Assembly: GCA_964393275.1 (NCBI GenBank) | Contig: CAYMTA010000158.1 | Location: 1 to 5,278 of the forward strand | Length of the DNA stretch: 5,278 bases | Direction of reading: 5' to 3' | Source: SLRI01 sp964393275 | GTDB lineage: Bacteria > Pseudomonadota > Alphaproteobacteria > Geminicoccales > Geminicoccaceae | Shown here: one piece after another, positions 1 through 5,278 of the stretch | How the letters are laid out: each line of letters begins with the position of its first letter | Position numbering within the stretch: position 1 is the stretch's first letter | Program-made: the position numbers and the translations under genes | Notes under the pieces: generated by a model | Told to the model about the DNA's origin: nothing | The model's input: the letters and a program-made list of their open reading frames with translations, nothing else | The model's database searches: none

Positions 1-338
1 GCCTGCAGCGCCTGCTGCCGCTCGAAGTCGAGCTGGCGCCGCATCTGGGCGTCCTGCGCCGCCTGCTGCTCCTGCGCCCGGCGCTCCTCGGCCTGCCGGT
101 CGAGGGTCATGTTGCCGGCGAGGCCGCCGACGCCGGCGCCGATCAGCATGCCGGTGGTGCTGTTGCCGAAGAGCAGCCGGCCGGCGCCGGCGCCGACGGC
201 GGCCCCGCCGACCGTGCCCATGCCCGGCGAGCCGGTGCCGCCACCGCCGCCCTCGCAGGCGGCGAGCGAGAGGGCGAGGAGGCCGGCCAATGCTGCCATC
301 GCAACGGGGGTTCGACGCACGCTCATCACCCTGCTCAT
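1..338 (-). CDS. Glycine-zipper outer-envelope lipoprotein, C-terminus cut off by window edge
   Basis: Reading leftwards from ATG at 338 the frame stays open for 112 codons to the window edge. The N-terminus is a lipoprotein signal peptide: basic start (Arg8-Arg9), hydrophobic core at about 11-26, and lipobox LAAC with the lipidated Cys at residue 28. A Gly run (30-34) follows, then two four-glycine zippers with perfect GxxxG spacing (Gly41/45/49/53 and Gly63/67/71/75), the pattern of glycine-zipper 2TM/17-kDa-antigen-like families. From about residue 79 the sequence becomes a Gln/Glu/Arg/Ala-rich, probably coiled-coil tail. Glu at +2 after the Cys does not suggest inner-membrane retention, though sorting rules vary between species. 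The start at 338 overlaps the upstream EF-hand stop (ATGA) and has a GGGAG about 8 bases ahead; ATG at 326 or 299 is possible. Such proteins are usually structural envelope components; the exact function is unknown. Translational coupling to the EF-hand gene is inferred. Confidence 0.85.
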   Translation of the reverse strand, partial: MSRVMSVRRTPVAMAALAGLLALSLAACEGGGGGTGSPGMGTVGGAAVGAGAGRLLFGNSTTGMLIGAGVGGLAGNMTLDRQAEERRAQEQQAAQDAQMRRQLDFERQQALQ

Positions 339-784
339 TCGCCTGCTCCCACCTGGGCCTCGGCGGCCGCCGTCATCTCGTCGAAGGAGAGCTGGCCGTC
401 GCCGTTCGTGTCGGCCGCATGAAACGCCTTCATCTTGTAGGTCATGATCTCGTCGAAGGTGAGCACGCCGTCGCGATTGGTGTCGATCAGGGCGAAGGCG
501 GCCGGGTCGTGCTCGCCGAGTTCGGCCGGAGTCAGCGTCCCGCTGCCGTCCGTGTCGAGGGAGCTGAAGCCGGCAGCCGCGTCGCGGGCGAACTCGCCCT
601 CGCTGATCAGCATGTCGCCGTCCGTGTCGGCGATCTCGAAGGCCATGCGTTCCTGCTCCAGCGCGGTCGACAGGCCGCTGCGCTGCGCCAGGGCCGACGG
701 GGCCGAGGCGAGCAGGATGGCGAGGACGGCGGCCGAGGCGGCCCAGCCCGCCGGCACCGGGTTGGTCTTGCGTGACACATGCAT
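335..784 (-). CDS. Exported four-EF-hand calcium-binding protein
   Basis: A 149-residue protein with a Sec signal peptide: Arg5-Lys6, hydrophobic stretch about 14-28, and probable cleavage after ALA at 31-33, leaving Gln34 at the mature end. The mature part is essentially four EF-hand loops: 53-64 (DTDGDM...E), 77-88 (DTDGSG...E), 101-112 (DTNRDG...E) and 125-136 (DTNGDG...E). Each has acidic or Asn ligands at positions 1, 3 and 5 (Ser at 5 in loop 2) and Glu at 12, so calcium binding is well supported. Loop 1 is odd in having Met58 at the usually invariant Gly position 6. The protein should act in the periplasm or outside the cell as a calcium buffer or sensor; no enzymatic domain is visible. 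The start is preceded by only a weak GAAAGG about 10 bases away; GTG at codon 3 is an alternative. It lies 88 bases after the ABC membrane gene and its stop overlaps the lipoprotein start, so it heads a likely two-gene unit. Confidence 0.94.
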   Translation of the reverse strand: MHVSRKTNPVPAGWAASAAVLAILLASAPSALAQRSGLSTALEQERMAFEIADTDGDMLISEGEFARDAAAGFSSLDTDGSGTLTPAELGEHDPAAFALIDTNRDGVLTFDEIMTYKMKAFHAADTNGDGQLSFDEMTAAAEAQVGAGE

Positions 785-825
785 GAGCTCGAGGCCTTTC
801 GCTCCGGGTTGCGCTCCTTGATGCG

Positions 826-854
826 TCTATAGGCGAGGCGGCGAGGGGCGCCAA
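826..854 (-). promoter_or_regulatory. Candidate sigma-70 promoter for the EF-hand/lipoprotein pair
   Basis: On the minus strand TTGGCG (854-849) is followed after exactly 17 bases by TATAGA (831-826), matching the consensus boxes at 4 of 6 positions each. It lies in the 88-base gap upstream of the EF-hand gene and would give a leader of roughly 35 bases. The TATAGA stands out in otherwise G/C-only sequence. This suggests that the EF-hand and lipoprotein genes can be transcribed apart from the two genes upstream. Pattern match only. Confidence 0.4.
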
Positions 855-872
855 GGCCGGCGGCCGGCTTCA

Positions 873-1790
873 TCAGCCGCGCGCGGCCAGCGCCTCGACC
901 AGCATCTCGTACTTGACCCTGACCGTGCTCGCCTGGCGAAAGAAGCGCACCAGCTCGCGCCAGGGGCCGTCGATCCGGGCGAGGCCGGAGAGGCTCGCGA
1001 CCACCGTGCCGACGTCGGTCCGCCCCTGGAGCACCAGCCAGCCGCCGAGGAAGAGGATGGCCACCGCACCCAGGGCGGTGATCACGGCGAGCGCCAGCTT
1101 GATGCCGAGCTTGAGGACGAAGATCCGCTGCCTGATGGCGAAGGCGAGGCGGAAGTCCTCGGCGACGGCCGCATCGAGCGCGTCGAGGTCGCTCTGCGAG
1201 ATCCGGTCCGAGGCGTCCCGCAAGACCTGCACGCGGACGCGCACCTCGAGATTGATGCGGTTCTGCAGCGCCACCACGATCACCGCCTGCGGCACCACCA
1301 CGGCGGCGACGATGAAGCCGAGGCTGGGCTGCTGCACGAAGACGAAGGCGAGCACGCTCAGAAGCGTGCCGATCTGCAGGAGCGGGGCGGCGATGGCCGA
1401 GCCGGCGAAGGCGCCCACCCCCTCGGCCTCGGCGGTGAGCATGGTCACCAGCGTGCCGCGCTTGGGCGGCGCTGTCCCGGCATCGACGGTGTCATGGACG
1501 GCGTTGTCGTAGAGCCGCTCGCGCATCAGGAGCACGATGCGCTCGCCGAGCACGGAGATGCGCAGGTTGAGCAGGAACTTCAGGCCCGCGCTGAGCAGCA
1601 CGACGCCGAGAAACCCGGCGCAGAGCCAGGCGAGGCGGCCCGCCGTGCCGGCATCGACCAGGGTGTTGATGACGAGCTGCTGGAACTTGAGCGGGGCGGC
1701 GGCGAGGCTCGCGACCAGGAGGGAGAGCAGGATGAGCAGCATTTGCTGCCTGCCGCTGACCTGCCAGATCGCCCGGTAGAGCTGGCTCAT
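873..1790 (-). CDS. Stand-alone ABC exporter transmembrane domain protein (no ATPase domain)
   Basis: A 305-residue integral membrane protein resembling the six-helix domain of type I ABC exporters. Hydrophobic segments lie at about 17-35, 53-74, 131-152, 157-176, 227-253 and, more weakly, 258-275. The loop after TM2 (about 77-100, RISVLGERIVLLMRERLYDN) has the look of the first intracellular extension of exporters, and the C-terminus (about 275-303) resembles the helix that normally leads into the nucleotide-binding domain. The protein then stops with two successive TGA codons (875-870). No Walker A, ABC signature or Walker B motif is present here or in the following gene, so it is either an ATPase-less member such as the ABC_membrane_3-type six-TM proteins or a half-transporter using an ATPase encoded elsewhere. 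The start at 1790 is chosen because the open frame upstream lies inside the hydrolase gene and looks non-coding (Arg/Pro/Ser-rich). It begins 7 bases after the hydrolase stop with a poor ribosome site, suggesting translational coupling. Substrate unknown. Confidence 0.82.
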   Translation of the reverse strand: MSQLYRAIWQVSGRQQMLLILLSLLVASLAAAPLKFQQLVINTLVDAGTAGRLAWLCAGFLGVVLLSAGLKFLLNLRISVLGERIVLLMRERLYDNAVHDTVDAGTAPPKRGTLVTMLTAEAEGVGAFAGSAIAAPLLQIGTLLSVLAFVFVQQPSLGFIVAAVVVPQAVIVVALQNRINLEVRVRVQVLRDASDRISQSDLDALDAAVAEDFRLAFAIRQRIFVLKLGIKLALAVITALGAVAILFLGGWLVLQGRTDVGTVVASLSGLARIDGPWRELVRFFRQASTVRVKYEMLVEALAARG

Positions 1791-1797
1791 GCCGGTC

Positions 1798-3282
1798 TCA
1801 TGGCAGCCTCGGGGGTGCGGGTGCGGCGATCGCCTCGTCGATCCGTTGCAGCATGTAGGGGAAGAACGGGTTCGAGGCCATGCGCGAGACCGCATCGATG
1901 CTGATGATCAGGGCACCCCGCTCGCCGCGCAGCGCCGTGGCGCCGAGATTGGCGCCGTAATCCTCGTCGCCGTCGGGCTCGAGTCCATAGAGCGGGTCGT
2001 CCAGGGGAAAGGGCAGGGCGACATGCGAGAGCGAGAACACGTCCTTGGGATAGGCCAGGCCCAGCGGCTCCTCCCTTGCCGCCAGCTCGCCCGCCGGCAC
2101 GGTCAGCGCCACCATGCCGTCGCCGGGCACGCCGATGTCGCTCACCGTGGTCGCGGTGTAGCGGCGGGGAGGGTCCGGCAGCAGCCGGTCGATCGCGGTG
2201 GCGGCGGATGGCCGGAGCAGCGGGCCGAAGCGGGCGCTGCGGTTGAGGTCGAAGAGCACGAGCTCGCTGCCGTTCGCCGGGAGCCGGTCGTAGAGCGTGT
2301 CGACCACGGCCGGCGTGCTGACGGTGAAGTCGATCACCGACTGGAAGGTGAGGATCGGCGGCAGGGCGTCGAGGCTGCCATTTCGCGCCTGGCGCGCGAG
2401 CTCGGTCCTGAGGGCGGCCGTGACGAGATGCGACTGGCGGGCGCCGTTGACCGGAAAGGAGTTGTACTTGAAGGGGTTGAACTCCGGCAGGATGGCGATC
2501 CAGGCGGCCCGGGCGAAGCGCGGGAAATAGGCCGGCAGCCCGGCGAGCCCGGCGAAGCGGGCGAACTCGGTGACGCCGATCATGGGCGAGACGAGGATCA
2601 GCCGGTCCGGCCGGGCGAGGGCCGGGTCGTCGAGCGCTTCCAGCGTGTATTTGAGCGCCAGCGCACCGCCATTGGAGAAGCCCACGATGTGCAGCGGCAC
2701 CGCGTCGCCGGCCAGATGGATGGCCTCGCGCACCGCGAGCCGCACCGCCGCCAACCAGTCCGGCCATTCGACGTCGTAGAGCCCGGCCGGCACCGTGCCG
2801 TGACCCGGCAGGCGAATGGCGACGGTGGCCCAGCCGAGATCGCGATAGCGCTTGGCGATGTGGCGCAGGCTGTAGGGCGAATCGGTGAGCCCGTGGAGGA
2901 AGACGGCGGCGCCCTTGGGCGGCCCCTCGGGCAGGAGCACGTAGGAGCGGTTCCAGTCCCGGGCGAGGCTCGGCGGATAGACCGGGCTACCCTCGAAATA
3001 GCGGTTGGCGGCGATCCGATCCAGGGGCTCGAGCTGGTCCGTGACCTGGTTTCGAACCTCGGCCATGACCCGGTCCTCGGCGGCGAGCCAGGTGCTCCAG
3101 TCCGCCTCGTCGATGGCCTCGGCGTCGAGCTCCTCCGGCACGAAGGTGTGCCAGGACTGGAGCGGTGCCCCCGTCTCGGCCTCCCAGACCCGGGTGCCGA
3201 GAAAGACCGCCAGCGCCAGCGCCAGGATCAAGATCCCGCGGATCAGCAGCCAGGAGAGGATCGAGCGGAGGCGGCGCAGCAT
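1798..3282 (-). CDS. Membrane-anchored alpha/beta hydrolase (serine hydrolase)
   Basis: A 494-residue protein with one N-terminal membrane helix (about 9-30) just after a basic start (MLRRLR), so probably anchored in the inner membrane with the catalytic domain in the periplasm. The alpha/beta-hydrolase signature is clear: HGLTDSP at 130-136 (oxyanion-hole region), nucleophile elbow GFSNG with Ser203, likely acid Asp388 (PGDGMV) and likely base His420 (SLSHVALPF). RLPGHG between the first two motifs is typical of the lysophospholipase/serine aminopeptidase-like Hydrolase_4 group. The natural ester, lipid or peptide substrate cannot be told from sequence. The protein is longer than a minimal hydrolase (about 270-300 residues), with an extra region of about 95 residues between the anchor and the HG motif. 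ATG at 3282 is preferred (AGGGAG just upstream, although close); ATG at 3294 would add four residues but lacks a ribosome site. It is first gene of the leftward cluster, divergent from the M3 peptidase, and 7 bases ahead of the ABC membrane gene. Confidence 0.9.
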   Translation of the reverse strand: MLRRLRSILSWLLIRGILILALALAVFLGTRVWEAETGAPLQSWHTFVPEELDAEAIDEADWSTWLAAEDRVMAEVRNQVTDQLEPLDRIAANRYFEGSPVYPPSLARDWNRSYVLLPEGPPKGAAVFLHGLTDSPYSLRHIAKRYRDLGWATVAIRLPGHGTVPAGLYDVEWPDWLAAVRLAVREAIHLAGDAVPLHIVGFSNGGALALKYTLEALDDPALARPDRLILVSPMIGVTEFARFAGLAGLPAYFPRFARAAWIAILPEFNPFKYNSFPVNGARQSHLVTAALRTELARQARNGSLDALPPILTFQSVIDFTVSTPAVVDTLYDRLPANGSELVLFDLNRSARFGPLLRPSAATAIDRLLPDPPRRYTATTVSDIGVPGDGMVALTVPAGELAAREEPLGLAYPKDVFSLSHVALPFPLDDPLYGLEPDGDEDYGANLGATALRGERGALIISIDAVSRMASNPFFPYMLQRIDEAIAAPAPPRLP

Positions 3283-3289
3283 GGCTCCC

Positions 3290-3317
3290 TGCATAGCGGC
3301 GCAGCGGCGGTTGGCAA
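3290..3317 (-). promoter_or_regulatory. Candidate promoter of the hydrolase gene
   Basis: On the minus strand TTGCCA (3317-3312, 5 of 6 to the -35 consensus) is followed after 16 bases by TATGCA (3295-3290, 3 of 6 to -10). Transcription would begin almost at the ATG at 3282, giving a leaderless or nearly leaderless message, and the alternative ATG at 3294 would not be transcribed. The -10 match is weak, so this is tentative. Confidence 0.22.
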
Positions 3318-3332
3318 TGGGCTGGCGGCTTC

Positions 3333-3355
3333 GGCAGACTGGCTGACAGTCCGCC
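3333..3355. promoter_or_regulatory. 23-bp imperfect dyad, candidate operator in the divergent intergenic region
   Basis: Two 9-base arms, GGCAGACTG (3333-3341) and CAGTCCGCC (3347-3355), are inverted around a 5-base centre and match at 8 of 9 positions. The dyad covers the -35 box proposed for the M3 peptidase gene and lies about 50 bases upstream of the hydrolase start. That position suits a regulator acting on one or both divergent genes. Read as minus-strand RNA the arms would pair fully, with one G-U pair, so a hairpin is the alternative reading. No regulator gene is present in the window. Confidence 0.35.
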
Positions 3356-3371
3356 TTGACCGCGCTATGCC
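3343..3371 (+). promoter_or_regulatory. Candidate promoter of the M3 peptidase gene
   Basis: CTGACA (3343-3348, 5 of 6 to the -35 consensus) is followed after exactly 17 bases by TATGCC (3366-3371, 3 of 6 to -10). The predicted start near 3378 leaves a leader of about 27 bases, which includes the AGGGA ribosome site at 3391-3395. A second -35-like TTGACC at 3356-3361 has no suitable -10 at the right distance. Pattern match only. Confidence 0.35.
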
Positions 3372-3404
3372 CGCTCCGGCCGCTGCCCCGAGGGAACCTG
3401 ATCC

Positions 3405-5278
3405 ATGACCGCCGCTTCGCCCCTGCTCGCCGACTGGACCGCCCCCTTCGGCCTGCCGCCCTATGGCCGCTTCGAGCCGGAGGATTTCCGCCCCGCCTTC
3501 GAGGCGGCGCTGGCCGGCCACCGGGCCGAGCTCGAGGCCATCGCCACCGATCCGGCGACACCCGACTTCGCCAACACCGTCGCCGCCCTCGAGCGGAGCG
3601 GCCATGATCTGCGGCGGGTCGGCGCCGTCTTCTTCAACCTCTGCGGCACCGATACCGACGCCACGCTGCAGGCGATCGAGCGCGAGCTGGCGCCGGTGCT
3701 GGCCCGCCACTGGAGCGATCTCTACCAGGACCCCCGCCTGTTCGCCCGGCTCGCCGCGCTGCAGGAAGCCGGCGGCGGGGCGCTCGGGGCCGAGGAGGCG
3801 CGCGTGCTCGAGCGCTACACGACCGCCTTCGTCCGCAGCGGCGCCCATCTGAACGAAGAGGCGCGCCAGCGTCTCGCCGCCATCGCCGAGCGCCTGGCCA
3901 CGCTCGGCACCAGCTTCGCCCAGAACCTCCTGGCCGACGAGCAGGCCTACACGCTCGTCCTCGAGGGCGAGGCGGACCTGGCGGGCCTGCCCGACTTCGT
4001 CCGCGCCGCCGGCGCCAGCGCCGCCGCGGCACGCGGGCTCGAGGGCCGGCACGTCGTCACCCTGGCGCGCTCGAGCATCGAGCCCTTCCTCGTCTTCGGG
4101 GCCCGCCGCGACCTGCGCGAGGCCGCGTTCAAGGCCTGGATCGCGCGCGGCGAGAACGGCGGCGAGACCGACAACCGGGCGATCATCAAGGAGACCATTG
4201 CGCTCCGGGCCGAGCGCGCCCGCCTCCTCGGCTTTCCGAGCTTCGCGCACTACCGCCTCGCCGACAGCATGGCGAGGACGCCCGAGGCCGCCCTGGCGCT
4301 CCTGCACGATGTCTGGCCCCGCGCCCTGGCCCGGGCGAAGGCCGACGCGGCGGCGCTCCAGGCGCTGATCGCCGCCGAGGGCGGCAATTTCGATCTCGCC
4401 GCCTGGGATTGGCGGCACTACGCGGAAAAGCGCCGGCAGGCCGAGTTCGCCATCCCGCCGGGTGCGGTCGAGCCCTATCTCCAGCTCGACCGGCTGATCG
4501 AGGCGGCCTTCGAGACGGCGAGGCGCCTCTTCGGCATCACCTTCGAGGAGCGGCACGGGCTCGAGCTCTGGCACCCGGACGTGCGCGCCTGGGAGGTGCG
4601 GGACCAGGACGGCCGGCATCTCGGCCTCTTCCTCGGCGACTACTTCGCGCGGCCGGCGAAGCGGAGCGGTGCCTGGATGAGCGGGCTGCGCGGCCAGGAG
4701 AAGCTGCGCGGCGACATCCGCCCGATCGTCCTCAACGTCATGAACTTCTCGAAGCCGGCCCCGGGGGCCACGGCACTCCTCGGCTTCGACGACGCCCACA
4801 CCCTCTTCCACGAGTTCGGCCACGCCCTGCACGGCCTGCTCTCCGACGTCACCTACCCGCTCCTCGCCGGCACCAACGTCGATCGCGACTTCGTCGAGTT
4901 CCCCTCGCAGCTCCTCGAGCACTGGCTGGAGGAGCCGGCGATCCTGCGGGCGTTCGCCCGCCATCACCAGACCGGCGAGCCGATGCCGGACGCGCTCAGG
5001 CAACAGCTCGCGGCGGCGCGCAACTTCGACCAGGGCTTCGCCACGCTCGAATACGCCGCCTGCGCCATCCTCGACCTCGAGCTGCACCTCCTGAAGGACG
5101 CCGAAAAGCTCGACATCGGCGCCTTCGAGCGGGAGCGCCTGGCAGCCCTCGACATGCCCGAAGCCATCGTCATGCGCCACCGCCCGCCGCACTTCGCCCA
5201 CGTCTTCTCCGGCGGCGGCTACGCCTCGGGCTACTACAGCTATCTCTGGTCCGAGGTCCTCGACGCCGACGGCTTCGA
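3405..5278 (+). CDS. dcp: M3-family zinc peptidase, peptidyl-dipeptidase Dcp / oligopeptidase A type, 3' end cut off
   Basis: Uninterrupted from ATG at 3405 for 624 codons to the window edge. The first ~220 residues are the helical N-terminal part of the M3 fold, opening with the family-like LPPYGRFEPEDFRPAFE (17-33). The catalytic domain follows, with RRDLREAAFKAWIARGENGG and the zinc motif HEFGH at 469-473 (His469 and His473 ligands, Glu470 catalytic). The third ligand is Glu498 in RDFVEFPSQ, wording typical of Dcp. A Gly/Tyr-rich segment near 603-613 (GGGYASGYYSY) is the substrate-binding tyrosine loop of the family. Dcp and OpdA are about 680 residues, so some 55 C-terminal residues lie beyond the window. 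There is no signal peptide, so it should be cytoplasmic, degrading short peptides; Dcp releases C-terminal dipeptides whereas OpdA cleaves internally. The Dcp assignment over OpdA rests on the zinc-site wording and is less certain than the family. AGGGA (3391-3395) sits 9 bases before the ATG. The neighbouring genes give no functional link. Confidence 0.95.
   Translation, partial: MTAASPLLADWTAPFGLPPYGRFEPEDFRPAFEAALAGHRAELEAIATDPATPDFANTVAALERSGHDLRRVGAVFFNLCGTDTDATLQAIERELAPVLARHWSDLYQDPRLFARLAALQEAGGGALGAEEARVLERYTTAFVRSGAHLNEEARQRLAAIAERLATLGTSFAQNLLADEQAYTLVLEGEADLAGLPDFVRAAGASAAAARGLEGRHVVTLARSSIEPFLVFGARRDLREAAFKAWIARGENGGETDNRAIIKETIALRAERARLLGFPSFAHYRLADSMARTPEAALALLHDVWPRALARAKADAAALQALIAAEGGNFDLAAWDWRHYAEKRRQAEFAIPPGAVEPYLQLDRLIEAAFETARRLFGITFEERHGLELWHPDVRAWEVRDQDGRHLGLFLGDYFARPAKRSGAWMSGLRGQEKLRGDIRPIVLNVMNFSKPAPGATALLGFDDAHTLFHEFGHALHGLLSDVTYPLLAGTNVDRDFVEFPSQLLEHWLEEPAILRAFARHHQTGEPMPDALRQQLAAARNFDQGFATLEYAACAILDLELHLLKDAEKLDIGAFERERLAALDMPEAIVMRHRPPHFAHVFSGGGYASGYYSYLWSEVLDADGF

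Noticed and set aside
109..775. Overlapping plus-strand open frames across the EF-hand and lipoprotein genes
   Set aside because: They are Pro/Arg/Ala-rich shadows of two minus-strand genes with clear signal peptides, a lipobox and four EF-hand loops.
853..870. GC-rich hairpin just after the ABC protein stop (tandem GGCCGGC copies) as a terminator
   Set aside because: The stem needs a bulge and there is no T-run after it on the minus strand. G/C palindromes of this size are common by chance at this composition.
1791..1895. Upstream extension of the ABC membrane protein by 35 residues
   Set aside because: The added residues are Arg/Ser/Pro/Cys-rich and lie entirely opposite to no independent signal but inside the hydrolase 3' end in another frame; ATG at 1790 fits a compact operon.
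3356..3361. TTGACC as the -35 box of the peptidase gene
   Set aside because: It matches consensus well, but the sequence 16-18 bases downstream is GC-only with no -10-like hexamer; the CTGACA/TATGCC pair fits better.
1789..3408. A 539-codon open frame on the plus strand opposite the hydrolase
   Set aside because: Its composition (Arg/Gly/Glu/His-rich) is that of a shadow frame, and the opposite strand encodes a hydrolase with all catalytic motifs.
3283..3561. Upstream extension of the hydrolase frame by 93 residues
   Set aside because: The extension is Arg/Pro/Gly-rich, would overlap the start of the M3 peptidase on the other strand, and would put translated sequence ahead of the membrane anchor.
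3243..5201. A 652-codon open frame on the minus strand opposite the M3 peptidase
   Set aside because: It is antisense to an unmistakable zinc peptidase with an intact HEFGH motif. Its translation is low-complexity Glu/Gly/Arg/Val-rich with no recognisable domain. Long antisense frames are expected in GC-rich coding DNA.

Overview
The window is a 5.3 kb piece of very GC-rich chromosome (about 70% G+C by eye), with tightly packed genes and strongly G/C-biased third codon positions. This fits a high-GC Gram-negative bacterium. A lipoprotein with a lipobox, a Sec-exported EF-hand protein and a Dcp-type M3 peptidase point to a proteobacterium. An alphaproteobacterium is my best guess from gene content and style, but no ribosomal or other phylogenetic marker is present to prove it. 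I see no RNA gene, CRISPR array, insertion sequence or prophage gene.

Layout: four genes run leftwards on the minus strand, and one runs rightwards off the right edge. From the divergence point at about 3283-3404 going left: (1) a membrane-anchored alpha/beta hydrolase (3282..1798); (2) 7 bases later, a stand-alone six-helix ABC exporter transmembrane domain with no ATPase domain (1790..873); (3) after an 88-base gap with a candidate promoter, a secreted protein with four EF-hand calcium loops (784..335); (4) overlapping its stop codon by 4 bases (ATGA), a glycine-zipper lipoprotein cut off by the left edge (338..1). Going right from the divergence point is a Dcp/oligopeptidase A-type zinc peptidase of family M3 (3405..5278), missing its C-terminus at the right edge. 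No gene-free stretch exceeds 122 bases.

How they may work together: the hydrolase and the ABC transmembrane protein look co-transcribed and translationally coupled, as do the EF-hand protein and the lipoprotein. All four leftward products are predicted to sit in or at the cell envelope, while the M3 peptidase has no signal peptide and should be cytoplasmic. A shared envelope role for the four is inference only. The least ordinary items are the ATPase-less ABC protein paired with a membrane hydrolase, the calcium-binding protein coupled to a glycine-zipper lipoprotein, and a 23-bp dyad in the divergent promoter region. I found no clear evidence of a wholly new system.
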